From: Galbibacter pacificus
GTDB taxonomy: Bacteria; Bacteroidota; Bacteroidia; Flavobacteriales; Flavobacteriaceae
Direction of reading: 5' to 3'
Length of the DNA: 64,000 nucleotides
Assembly (NCBI RefSeq): GCF_029603155.1
Contig: NZ_JAPMUA010000001.1
Coordinates: forward strand, 558,001-622,000
Shown: positions 44,861 to 53,519 of the stretch, piece after piece
Layout: each line of letters begins with the position of its first letter
Numbering within the stretch: position 1 is the first letter of the stretch
Position numbers and translations under genes: made by a program
The notes under the pieces: generated by a model
The model's database searches: none
Seen by the model: only the letters and a program-made list of their open reading frames with translations
What the model was told of the DNA's origin: nothing

Positions 44861-46117
44861 ATGAAACAAAAACTATTCACAACTTACCTATTTATAAATG
44901 CACTTATTTTATTAGGTGCCTGTAGTAGTGATGATGACAGTGCAACGGATAATGGTGGGGAAGGGCCCGTGCCTACTTCAAAATATATCATTACCGCAAA
45001 TCCAACGGCCTCGGAAGGGGTGGCCGATTACATTTTAACAACAGAAGATCTTACCCAAGGAAGTATTACCACCGAAGGAAACGGCATAGAACAAGATGGC
45101 ACTTACCGGTATTATGTGACCAACAACAATAAATTCTTTAGTCTTTTATATGGTCAGGGAAATCCTGGGGCGGTTACCACTTATGAATTAAATGCAGATG
45201 GGGAACTGGAAAAATTATCTGACTTTCAATCGGAGACCGTTCAGGCACGCGCAGCGGTTAATGATGATGTCCTTATGATAAAGCTTTCCAGAGATCTTGA
45301 GTCGCCTTATGCATATTGGTACCGTCTGGATACCAATACATCCACTTTTGTGGATGAAGGACAAATAAATACCGAAGTATTGGCAGACAACGGAGAGTTG
45401 GCTTATTTTTCGTGGATAACACAGGTCGGTGATATGGTTTTTTTGCCCTATTTCGGAATTAAGGCCTGTTGCAATGATGCCGATGGGACCAACTTCCCGG
45501 ACCAGGCCAATATTGCCGTGTATTCATATCCTGAAATGGAGCTGCAAACAGTTATTCACGATAATCGTACCAGCTTTATAGGAAGGTATGCCAATACCGG
45601 ACTTTCGGTAGATGAAAAGGGGGATGCCTATACTTTTTCTTCTTCGGTAGCAATGAGCAACGGCGAATTTACTTCTACCAAGCCATCGGCCGTTACCAAG
45701 ATAACCAGCGGTTCCCTGGAATTTGACACCGATTACTTTTTTAACCTTGAAGAGGCCTCCGGTGGTTATTACCTGACCAATCATTACTATGTTTCCAACG
45801 GTAAGTTTTTAGGCTTTATGGAAAAAGAAAAAGTATCACAATATGATACGGGAAGGCGCTTGGCCGTTATCGATGTCTATAATCAGTCCTTTACTTGGAT
45901 TGAAGGCCTGCCCGAATATACAACGGTTACCAATGTTACGGCAAGGAACAATTATGTATCCGAAGACGGAACGACCATTTATACGGGCATAACCTCCGAG
46001 TCAGATGGAAGCTATGTATATGCCATTGACATACTAAATGCCACGGCCGAGAAAGGATTAAAAGTTGAAGGTGGCGTCATCAGTGCCATTAGTAAGCTGG
46101 ACATAGCTCAACAATAA
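44861..46117 (+). CDS. DUF4374 surface lipoprotein 1, XusB-like
   Basis: 418 residues. Lipobox LLGACSSDDDS: cysteine followed by SSDDD fits the Bacteroidota signal for export to the cell surface. The body begins YIITANPTASEGVADYILT and continues with repeated strand pairs (YRYYVTNNNKFFSLLYGQGNPGAV, FLPYFGIKACCND), consistent with a beta-propeller. DUF4374 members include XusB of Bacteroides thetaiotaomicron, which captures ferric enterobactin for its receptor. It lies 31 bp after the receptor stop and is highly similar to the next gene, so the two are tandem paralogues. Confidence 0.88.
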   Translation: MKQKLFTTYLFINALILLGACSSDDDSATDNGGEGPVPTSKYIITANPTASEGVADYILTTEDLTQGSITTEGNGIEQDGTYRYYVTNNNKFFSLLYGQGNPGAVTTYELNADGELEKLSDFQSETVQARAAVNDDVLMIKLSRDLESPYAYWYRLDTNTSTFVDEGQINTEVLADNGELAYFSWITQVGDMVFLPYFGIKACCNDADGTNFPDQANIAVYSYPEMELQTVIHDNRTSFIGRYANTGLSVDEKGDAYTFSSSVAMSNGEFTSTKPSAVTKITSGSLEFDTDYFFNLEEASGGYYLTNHYYVSNGKFLGFMEKEKVSQYDTGRRLAVIDVYNQSFTWIEGLPEYTTVTNVTARNNYVSEDGTTIYTGITSESDGSYVYAIDILNATAEKGLKVEGGVISAISKLDIAQQ

Positions 46118-46180
46118 AGAGGCAACATACATTAAAGCAATATATAGAACTGAATAATTGAATTTTTAAATTTTTATACA

Positions 46181-47446
46181 ATGATCAAGCAATCTAATTT
46201 TTACTTTGGATTAATATTTTTAGGGGCTACGACCCTTATAGGATGTAGTAGTGACGACGATGCAGGAAATCCTGATGATGGTGGGGAAAACCCGGCGGCC
46301 GAGTCACAATATTTAATCACGGCCACGCCAACCGCCTCGGAAGGGGTAGCCGATTACATTTTAACCACGGACGACCTTACGCAAGGAAGTATTACTACCG
46401 AGGGAAATGGTATTGAGCAAGACGGAACGTACCGTTATTATGTAACGCATAACAATAAGTTTTTCAGTCTTTTATATGGGCAGGGGAATCCGGGAGCGGT
46501 AACTACCTATCAACTAAACGCTGAAAGCAATTTGGAGAAGATTTCTGATTTCCAATCAGAGACCGTTCAGGCTTTTGCCCCCGTAAATGATGATATCCTC
46601 ATGATCAAGATTTCCAGAAATGCCGAATCCCCCTATGCGTATTGGTACCAACTGGATACAGAAACTTCTCAGTTCACCGGGGAAGGTCAAATCAACACTC
46701 AGGAACTAGCCGATAAAGAAAATGGGGAATTGGCTTTCTTTTCCTGGATTACCCAGGTTGGCGACAAGGTGTATTTGCCATATTTTACGGTAAAGGCATG
46801 TTGCAATGATACTTTTGGGACAGATTATCCTGATGAGGCCAATATAGCGGTGTATTCATATCCGGAAATGGAGCTGGAAACCGTTATTCACGACGACCGT
46901 ACAAGTTATATTGGTAGATATTTCGACAACGGACTTTCTGTAGATGAAAACGGGGATGCCTATGCTTTTTCAGCTTCAGTAGCAACTACCAACGGTGAGT
47001 TGACTTCTACCAAGCCTTCGGCCATTACAAGAATTAAAAGCGGTACATCGGAATTCGACCAGGATTATTTGTTTGATATAGAAGCAGCCTCGGGCGGGGC
47101 CTATATTACCGATCATATTTATGTAGGGAACGGTAAGGCCATTGGAATACTTATGGATGAGAAAACCTCTGCCTACTCAACCGGAAACAGATTGGCGGTC
47201 ATCGACCTGTATAATCAAACCTTGGAATGGGTAACCGGGATGCCAAGCCCAGAAACAATCCTAAATGTTACCAAAGGGATGGACAATTATGTTTCTGAAG
47301 ACGAAAGCACTGTTTTTGTTGGCGTAACAACCGAAGGCGGAAGCTTTATATACAATATTGATGTTGCCGGAGCAAGTGCAACGCAGGGACTGGAAGTAGA
47401 AGGAGGACAAATTACAGCGATAAACAGGTTGGACCCTGTAGAGTAA
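46181..47446 (+). CDS. DUF4374 surface lipoprotein 2, XusB-like paralogue
   Basis: 421 residues. Lipobox TLIGCSSDDD with the acidic surface-export signal. Much of the sequence is shared with the preceding protein (ASEGVADYILTT, QGSITTEGNGIEQDGTYRYYVT, the KACCND cysteine pair); differences concentrate in the linker after the lipobox and in loops such as GEGQINTQELADKENG. A recent tandem duplication with divergence of ligand-facing loops would widen or split siderophore specificity; this is inference. A strong terminator follows at 47480, ending the iron operon. Confidence 0.88.
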   Translation: MIKQSNFYFGLIFLGATTLIGCSSDDDAGNPDDGGENPAAESQYLITATPTASEGVADYILTTDDLTQGSITTEGNGIEQDGTYRYYVTHNNKFFSLLYGQGNPGAVTTYQLNAESNLEKISDFQSETVQAFAPVNDDILMIKISRNAESPYAYWYQLDTETSQFTGEGQINTQELADKENGELAFFSWITQVGDKVYLPYFTVKACCNDTFGTDYPDEANIAVYSYPEMELETVIHDDRTSYIGRYFDNGLSVDENGDAYAFSASVATTNGELTSTKPSAITRIKSGTSEFDQDYLFDIEAASGGAYITDHIYVGNGKAIGILMDEKTSAYSTGNRLAVIDLYNQTLEWVTGMPSPETILNVTKGMDNYVSEDESTVFVGVTTEGGSFIYNIDVAGASATQGLEVEGGQITAINRLDPVE

Positions 47447-47479
47447 GTGCAAAGTTAATGCATAATTTTTATTGTTGGT

Positions 47480-47512
47480 AAAGCAGCTTCACAAACGAAG
47501 CTGCTTTTTTTT
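47480..47512 (+). terminator. Strong intrinsic terminator of the iron operon
   Basis: AAAGCAGCTTC, loop ACAAAC, GAAGCTGCTTT followed by a run of T: an 11-bp perfect stem 34 bp after the second DUF4374 gene. Confidence 0.9.
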
Positions 47513-47528
47513 AGGGCTGTCCTGATAT

Positions 47529-47572
47529 TTATTGCGATGTAGTCGCAATAATGATTTCTATTCGTATCTTTG
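47529..47572 (+). promoter_or_regulatory. Perfect dyad operator and promoter of the flavin reductase gene
   Basis: TTATTGCGA, spacer TGTAG, TCGCAATAA (47529-47551) has 9-bp perfect arms. TATCTTTG (47565-47572) is a perfect -7 element, so the dyad covers the -33 region. The binder is not encoded nearby and is unknown. Confidence 0.65.
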
Positions 47573-47602
47573 CTTATATAAGCATTTATAAAATTCATCG
47601 AT

Positions 47603-48517
47603 ATGAACCATTTGGAAAAATACGCTGTTATTATTATCGGGGGAAGTTATGCAGGGCTTTCAGCGGCCATGTCTTTGGGGCGCTCATTGCAAAAAACCTT
47701 GATTATAGATAACGGGAGGCCCTGTAATATACAAACCCCGCATTCACATAATTTCTTGACCCAGGACGGTAAGGCCCCAAATGAGATCACGGCCCTTGCC
47801 AAAGAACAGGTACTCAATTACCCAACGGTAACTTTTTATAAAGGAAAGGCTCTTCAGGGAAAAAGAATAAAAGACGGGTTTGAAATCGGGACCGGGATCG
47901 GTGATAAGTTTCAGGCAAAAAAATTGATCTTTGCCACGGGAATAAAGGATGAAATGCCAAATATAAAAGGTTTTAAAGCCTGTTGGGGCAAAACCGTTAT
48001 CCATTGTCCTTATTGCCATGGCTATGAGCACAAAGCGCAGCCAACAGGGATATTAGCCAATGGTCCGGGGGCCGTACATTTGGCCGGTCTTGTAAGAAAC
48101 CTTACCGGTTCCGTAACCATATTTACCAATGGAAAAGCTGATTTTACGGGCGAAGCGCTTCAAAAGTTAAGCAAGCGTGGAATACCTATCGTGGAAACCG
48201 AAGTAAAGGCATTGGAACATACCGATGGGATCCTTGAAAATGTAGTACTTGCCGATAGGACCAAGGTCTCGCTTAAAGCTTTATATGCCAAGGTCCCGTT
48301 TGTTCAACATTCGGACATCCCGGAATCCTTGGGCTGTGAAATCACCGAGCACGGCTACATCCAGATTGATCAAATGCAAAAGACCTCCGTGGCAAATATC
48401 TATGCCTGTGGCGATAATTCAACAGGAATGCGATCGGTCGCCAATGCCGTATATACAGGAAACCTGACCGGTGCCATGGTCAATATGGAATTGGTAGGGG
48501 AGAAGTTTGATCGATAA
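47603..48517 (+). CDS. Thioredoxin-reductase-like NAD(P)/FAD oxidoreductase
   Basis: 304 residues. FAD motif IIGGSYAGLSAAMSLGRS, redox-active pair Cys135-Pro-Tyr-Cys138 in HCPYCHGYE, and closing IYACGDNSTGMRSVANAV. The variant CPYC in place of CATC and the short length mark the group of small disulfide oxidoreductases found beside oxidative-stress or peroxidase genes rather than housekeeping TrxB. No thioredoxin or peroxiredoxin is adjacent. It has its own promoter with a perfect dyad, and a terminator follows. Confidence 0.88.
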   Translation: MNHLEKYAVIIIGGSYAGLSAAMSLGRSLQKTLIIDNGRPCNIQTPHSHNFLTQDGKAPNEITALAKEQVLNYPTVTFYKGKALQGKRIKDGFEIGTGIGDKFQAKKLIFATGIKDEMPNIKGFKACWGKTVIHCPYCHGYEHKAQPTGILANGPGAVHLAGLVRNLTGSVTIFTNGKADFTGEALQKLSKRGIPIVETEVKALEHTDGILENVVLADRTKVSLKALYAKVPFVQHSDIPESLGCEITEHGYIQIDQMQKTSVANIYACGDNSTGMRSVANAVYTGNLTGAMVNMELVGEKFDR

Positions 48518-48593
48518 TATAAATGATATATGTATAGGTAATGTATGAAGTTGGTTATTTAACGTATGGAGAGAACCCATACAAATGAGAAAT

Positions 48594-48618
48594 AAATCCT
48601 TATGTTCAGGATTTTTAA
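48594..48618 (+). terminator. Intrinsic terminator after the oxidoreductase gene
   Basis: AAATCCT (48594-48600), loop TATGTTC, AGGATTT (48608-48614) and further T residues. The remainder of the gap up to 48811 shows no gene. Confidence 0.65.
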
Positions 48619-48811
48619 TTATGTCAATAATATGAAGTTTACCGTTTTATTAATATATAAAGTTCTGTTCCTACCAGAAACACATAATATATAAAAAATC
48701 CACTTTGGGAGTTAGGTCATAATGATGCCTATAGATACCAATCAAACTCATAAAACAAGAAACCGGTCGAAAGAGCAAATTATATATAATATTACTCTTC
48801 CCCTTTACCCA

Positions 48812-49285
48812 TTATACTCCAACAATTGGCCGTTTTCCGTCGTCGTATAAGTAATGAAAGAGCTGGCTTGGTTTAAGGCTGAGGGATTTGGCGAGGCCAT
48901 AGACTTCATTTGGGTACAGATGTATAAATTCACCGCTTAGCAACCTGCTCAATCTTGTATTCTCAATATTTGCAGCAGAGGCAATATCTTTTGTACCCTG
49001 AACAAAGGGAGACAAAAAGTCCTTTAACTTGTTATTAGAATCGGACTCTAGGTGAAGTAATGTGAACTTATGTTTTTTGAATAATTCATCACACAAGACA
49101 TCAATATTTAAGTTTAACAATTGCAATACATAGTAAAAAGTTTCCGCTAAAACATGTTTCCTCGTGCCAAGAATATCCTTAACATAAGTTTCTAGTTCTC
49201 GCTTAGACTTTCCCTTATATTCTTTAGATATAATTTTTAGAACAAAATCTAAAAAATATGTTGTTTTTAATTTACTAGTATTCAA
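48812..49285 (-). CDS. XRE-like helix-turn-helix protein, divergent from SusC-M16 locus
   Basis: 157 residues. The N-terminal ~95 residues are helical and unrecognised (GKSKRELETYVKDILGTRKHV). The C-terminal part, VQGTKDIASAANIENTRLSRLLSGEF followed by YPNEVYGLAKSLSLKPSQLFHYLY, has the shape of an XRE/Cro helix-turn-helix with a dimerising tail. It starts 22 bp from a perfect 12-4-12 inverted repeat that overlaps promoters in both directions, so autoregulation and control of the plus-strand transcript is likely. The function of the downstream SusC-SusD-M16 genes suggests it may sense a peptide or nutrient cue, but this is open. Confidence 0.7.
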   Translation of the reverse strand: MNTSKLKTTYFLDFVLKIISKEYKGKSKRELETYVKDILGTRKHVLAETFYYVLQLLNLNIDVLCDELFKKHKFTLLHLESDSNNKLKDFLSPFVQGTKDIASAANIENTRLSRLLSGEFIHLYPNEVYGLAKSLSLKPSQLFHYLYDDGKRPIVGV

Positions 49286-49306
49286 TATATTATAACTTTT
49301 TATTGA

Positions 49307-49354
49307 ATAAACAGCAAAAATATTTGCTGTTTATGTATATTGTTTTTATATTTG
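49307..49354 (+). promoter_or_regulatory. Perfect inverted repeat overlapping divergent promoters
   Basis: ATAAACAGCAAA (49307-49318), AATA, TTTGCTGTTTAT (49323-49334): 12-bp perfect arms. On the plus strand TTTG (49323-49326) and TATATTTG (49347-49354) are a full -33/-7 pair with a 20-bp spacer. On the minus strand TATTTTTG (49315-49322) is a -7 element for the XRE-like gene, inside the repeat. Confidence 0.75.
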
Positions 49355-49360
49355 TTCAAA

Positions 49361-49607
49361 ACCAACAAAAAAGTTGGTACGATATAGCTAAAAAACGTAT
49401 CACCAAATAGGTGAGCATGAGTTTTTAAGAGCCTCTGAGTCCGAAACTAGCACATTCATACTCAAATCCGAGGCGGTAGATTAAAAACCTATGTCTAAAG
49501 TTATTGTGTATCTTTGCACAATTCTTTGGGCTGGGTGTCTATCGAATGCCGGGTTTGGGGCTAGTGCTAGTGCCTGGACAAAGGCAGGACATAGCCCCAG
49601 CCTTTTT
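49361..49607 (+). ncRNA. Candidate structured leader or small RNA
   Basis: The predicted start (~6 bp after TATATTTG) coincides with the hairpin ACCAAC-N6-GTTGGT (49361-49378). Then come TCACC/GGTGA (about 49410-49424) and a longer stem, GCCTC-TGAG (49431-49439) with CTCA (49461-49464) and GAGGC (49470-49474). The end is terminator-like: GGCTGGG (49529-49535) with CCCAGCC (49596-49602), inner GGGGCTA/TAGCCCC and TGCCT/AGGCA, followed by five T. A second -7-like element, TATCTTTG, lies at 49509-49516. A 90-codon frame crosses the region but has no family signature. The class is unknown. Confidence 0.35.
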
Positions 49608-50490
49608 GTATTATACAGCAGAGACTCGCTAATCATAACACCATTTATGAAATCGAGTAAGGCAAATCCATCAAAGCTTCTTTACTGCAAATCATATGCA
49701 GCAGTTGTCTACTATGTTGGTGCCAAACGGACAAAATTCCTTGAATCCATATCAAAACATTAATATGCACCTAAATAAAAGATTAAAAACCGAAATCAAA
49801 ATTAGAAACCATACCATTTTAATTAAGGGTATATATTCTAATGGCTACTGTTCGGTAGCACCGACACCATGCCTATGGAAACGCTTGTGTTTGCCACAAG
49901 ATGCAAGACGGCTATATCTATCGGATAATAACAAATATAAATGTAGTCCCTTTTTCCCTTTCATGCAAATTCACCTTTGCATTCTTATAGCATGTGGGAT
50001 CGGTTTATAAACATAGAGTTTTCTTAAATCATTAATAACCAGTTAAAAACACTGAAAAATGATGCTTTTTTATTTAAGAAAAATATTAATTAATGGCTTT
50101 TACTTATTATTTAGGAAAATACCAAAAAAACCTGTTTAAGCCTTATCTATTGTTCGATTGGCAACATCTTAATTATTGATTTTAGTTAGCCATTTTCTGA
50201 TATCGATCAATTTGTACACTTCACGAATCATGCTATCTGGCATGTCAAATATTAGCAAGCTTAGAACGAAATTTTAAGGCTTTTCTGTTTCCTTTTACGT
50301 CGACATTTTGTCTTCGTGTTTAGGCATGAAAACGCCATTGTTTAACTATTAAAAATGGAAGTATATAAGGAGTAAAAAATATACATATCAGCTTAAAACC
50401 AAAAAGAAAGAAGGGCTTCCTGAGTTGTGGAAGACCATAGAAGCCCTTTGTATCAATTAAACGAAGTCTAACTAATAACAATTCAAAATT
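49608..50490 (+). other. Long A+T-rich leader region before SusC, no convincing gene
   Basis: About 880 bp. A 104-codon plus-strand frame (49696-50010) is present but lacks known motifs and is not called. On the minus strand a short run of sense codons ends at a stop near 50176 (EVYKLIDIRKWLTKIN), which could be a gene remnant. A hairpin at 50411-50448 lies just before SusC. Otherwise I see no repeats or RNA of known class. Confidence 0.4.
50411..50448 (+). terminator. Hairpin in the leader before SusC, possible attenuator
   Basis: AAGGGCTTC (50411-50419) and GAAGCCCTT (50440-50448) form a 9-bp stem with a 20-nt loop, only 42 bp before the SusC start. There is no long T run after it, so it may be a leaky terminator, an attenuator or an mRNA-stabilising stem. 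Confidence 0.5.
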
Positions 50491-53400
50491 ATGCAAAAAA
50501 AATATAATATAAAGGATAGTTGCATCCTTTTATTTGCCCTTCTCATTTTCTTTACGGGCATCTATTCCCTCTTCGGGAATATCAAGGATGTTAATTTGTT
50601 TGATTTGGCTGCCTATCAGCATCGGATCAAGGGGACGGTCACCGATTCCAACGGTGTTCCCATTCAGGGAGTGAACGTAGGGATAAAAGGTTCATCAAGT
50701 GGCACTTTTTCGGATGAAAAAGGGACCTTTTACCTGGAGGCCGCCCCTTCCGATGTTTTGATACTGAGCTATATCGGGTTCAAGAAACTGGAGGTTGCCG
50801 TGGGAAGCTCGGCGGAACTTTCCCTGGTGCTGGAAGAGGACGTAATGGATCTGGGTGCCGTTACGGTCAATGCCGGGTATTATACGGTAAAAGAAAGGGA
50901 GCGGACAGGGAACATAGCCAAGGTGACCTCTGAGGAAATCGAGCTGCAGCCCATTGTGAGTCCATTGCAGGCTTTAGAAGGCAGAATACCCGGCGTGGAA
51001 GTAGAGCAAGGAAGCGGAATTAACAGATTAGCGCCGAGTATTCGTATACGCGGAACGAACAGTCTGCGCAACGATGGAAATTATCCCCTGTACATTGTTG
51101 ATGGTGTGCCCATTAATTCCAGTCCTGTAAGAAGTAGTGGGGCATTAACTGACGTGGCCGGTATCGACCCTCTTAGCTCATTAAACCTGTCAAACATTGA
51201 GACTATAGAAATCTTAAAGGATGCCGATGCCACGGCTATTTATGGATCCCGGGGTGCTAATGGAGTAGTGCTGATAACTACCAAGAAGGGGCATGGAAAT
51301 GATGGAAAACTTCGATTTGAGACTAAACTATATTCGGGAATCTCAATTGTTCCTAACAGAATGAAACTATTAAATACCCCGCAATATATAGCTATGCGAA
51401 AAAAGGCATTCGAAAATGACGGGGTTGAACCTACCCAACGAAATGCCCCTGACTTATTGTGGGAGGACCAACAGCGTTATACAGATTGGCAAGATGTATT
51501 TTTTGGAGGAGCATCGGAGGTGACCGATACGAATTTGGCAATATCCAGTGGGAACGAGACCACCTCTTTTTTGTTGGGCGGATCTTATCATAAAGAGGGT
51601 ACGGTTTTTCCTGGAGATTTTGGATATAACAAGTTTACAGCAAATTTAAGCTTAAATCATAGTTCCATAAATCAAAAGTTTCATATCAATTTATCTATAA
51701 ATTATGGTATAGACAATAACACGTTATTTAACAGTGTTAATTTAATAAATTATGCCTTAACATTACCCCCAAACGGCCCTGCCATATATAATGGGGATGG
51801 TAGTCTGAATTGGACAGATTGGATATGGGGAAATCCTTTTTCCGAGTTATATAAACCCCAGGAAATTAAAACCAACAGTCTTCTATCTAATATGGGGGCC
51901 TCCTATGAGTTCATGAAGGGATTGAAGTTAAAAGCAAGTTTAGGATATTCCAGCCTCAATAACGAAGAGGTCATTAAAACACCTAAATTGGCTTACAATC
52001 CCATATATTGGGATGTGGTGAATTCATCTTCTACCCACTCACTTGTCAAAAGGCTATCATGGATCATTGAGCCTCAGATCCAATATGAACGAAATTTTGG
52101 AAAATTTAATTTAAGGACATTAGCAGGTTTTACCTTTCAAAATAGTCAAAACGATCTTTTACTTTCGGTGGGGACCGGTTATAGTGATGAGAATTTGATG
52201 GGAAACCTGGCCGCTGCTGATCAGGTCCAGGTGCAAGCAAATGAAAATATTGAATATAATTATAATGCCATTTTTGGCCGGTTGGGGGCAAATTGGGATA
52301 AAAAATATTTTATCAACCTAACTGGCAGAAGGGATGGTTCTTCCCGGTTTGGGCCTGATAAACGTTTTGCCAATTTTGGTGCCGTTGGCAGCGCCTGGAT
52401 ATTCTCCGAAGAAGGGCTTATTAAAAGACTCCTTCCTTTTTTAAGCTTTGGGAAGTTAAGGGGAAGTTATGGAACCACCGGAAGTGACCAGATACCCGAT
52501 TATGGTTATCTGGATACTTACCAGCCCACTCCTGGCCCTGGAGGGTTGTACCCCACGCAACTTACCAATCCCGATTACTCATGGGAAGTTAATAAGAAAT
52601 TAGAGACGGCACTTGAATTGGGGTTCGTTAGGGATCGCATAAATTTAGGCATTAGCTGGTATAAAAATAGGTCATCAAATCAACTGGTCGGGTATCCTCT
52701 TCCTGCGATAACAGGTTTTACTTCCGTTCAAGCCAACCTTCCCGCAACCGTTCAGAATACGGGATGGGAGATAGAGCTATCCACAATTAATTTCAATGTT
52801 AAAGACTTTAGCTGGCAGACCTTTTTAAACCTTACTTTTCCTGAAACGGAATTAGTAGCATTTAAAAATCTCGATCAAACTTCATACAGGAATAAATATA
52901 AGGTAGGACAGCCGTTAAACATCGTCCTACTTTATCAATATGACGGTATTGACCCTAAAACCGGGCTATATAAGGTAAAGGACCTCAATGAAGACGGCAA
53001 ATATAATTTTGATGATCGTGCCATTATAAAAAACCTTGACAGGAAATATTATGGGGGAATTAGTAATAACATTGTTTATAAAGGGCTTTCATTACAATTC
53101 CTGTTCGAGTTCATAAAGCAAGATAATTACACTCATTTAGCTGCACTAACTGCTCCGGGAACTTATGGAAATAAATCGACCGACGTACTTAATGCCTGGA
53201 CGGGAAGTGAAAATGTCACTGGTATTCAAAAATTATCGCAATTGACCACAGCAAACCGGGCTTACTCCAATGCTATAAAAAGTAACCTTGCCATTGGGGA
53301 TGCCTCTTTTTTAAGATTAAAAACGTTGTCTTTGTCCTACCAACTTCCGCCTAGCATTTTAAATAGGTATAAAATTCAGAAATGCACCCTATTTGTACAT

Positions 53401-53508
53401 ACTCAAAACCTATTTACAATTACAGATTATAACGGTTTGGATCCCCAAGGGGGACAAGTCTTGCCCCCATTACAAACGGTTACTTGTGGAATCCAATTAA
53501 ACCTTTAA
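50491..53508 (+). CDS. SusC/RagA-type TonB-linked receptor, peptidase-associated
   Basis: 1005 residues. An N-terminal signal/membrane segment (CILLFALLIFFTGIYSLFG) is followed by the regulatory-like domain (IKGTVTDSNGVPIQGVNVGIKG, LILSYIGFK). The TonB-box region reads DLGAVTVNAGYYTVKERERTGNI, a form seen in SusC proteins grouped with peptidases and thioredoxin-like proteins in Bacteroidota. The plug has ALEGRIPGVEVEQGSG and ATAIYGSRGANGVVLITTKKG. The SusD partner starts 11 bp downstream and an M16 peptidase follows, so a peptide or protein ligand is more likely than a glycan. No CAZyme is nearby. Confidence 0.93.
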   Translation: MQKKYNIKDSCILLFALLIFFTGIYSLFGNIKDVNLFDLAAYQHRIKGTVTDSNGVPIQGVNVGIKGSSSGTFSDEKGTFYLEAAPSDVLILSYIGFKKLEVAVGSSAELSLVLEEDVMDLGAVTVNAGYYTVKERERTGNIAKVTSEEIELQPIVSPLQALEGRIPGVEVEQGSGINRLAPSIRIRGTNSLRNDGNYPLYIVDGVPINSSPVRSSGALTDVAGIDPLSSLNLSNIETIEILKDADATAIYGSRGANGVVLITTKKGHGNDGKLRFETKLYSGISIVPNRMKLLNTPQYIAMRKKAFENDGVEPTQRNAPDLLWEDQQRYTDWQDVFFGGASEVTDTNLAISSGNETTSFLLGGSYHKEGTVFPGDFGYNKFTANLSLNHSSINQKFHINLSINYGIDNNTLFNSVNLINYALTLPPNGPAIYNGDGSLNWTDWIWGNPFSELYKPQEIKTNSLLSNMGASYEFMKGLKLKASLGYSSLNNEEVIKTPKLAYNPIYWDVVNSSSTHSLVKRLSWIIEPQIQYERNFGKFNLRTLAGFTFQNSQNDLLLSVGTGYSDENLMGNLAAADQVQVQANENIEYNYNAIFGRLGANWDKKYFINLTGRRDGSSRFGPDKRFANFGAVGSAWIFSEEGLIKRLLPFLSFGKLRGSYGTTGSDQIPDYGYLDTYQPTPGPGGLYPTQLTNPDYSWEVNKKLETALELGFVRDRINLGISWYKNRSSNQLVGYPLPAITGFTSVQANLPATVQNTGWEIELSTINFNVKDFSWQTFLNLTFPETELVAFKNLDQTSYRNKYKVGQPLNIVLLYQYDGIDPKTGLYKVKDLNEDGKYNFDDRAIIKNLDRKYYGGISNNIVYKGLSLQFLFEFIKQDNYTHLAALTAPGTYGNKSTDVLNAWTGSENVTGIQKLSQLTTANRAYSNAIKSNLAIGDASFLRLKTLSLSYQLPPSILNRYKIQKCTLFVHTQNLFTITDYNGLDPQGGQVLPPLQTVTCGIQLNL

Positions 53509-53519
53509 ATACTAACGAC

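Noticed and set aside
49431..49474. Resemblance to a hammerhead ribozyme core (CTGAGTCCGAAAC)
   Set aside because: The CUGANGA element and stem II are missing, so the catalytic core cannot form; treated as a simple stem.
49491..50010. Two overlapping plus-strand frames of 90 and 104 codons
   Set aside because: No family signature. The first overlaps a terminator-like stem and a -7-like element; the second has no convincing start. RNA or leader function seems likelier.
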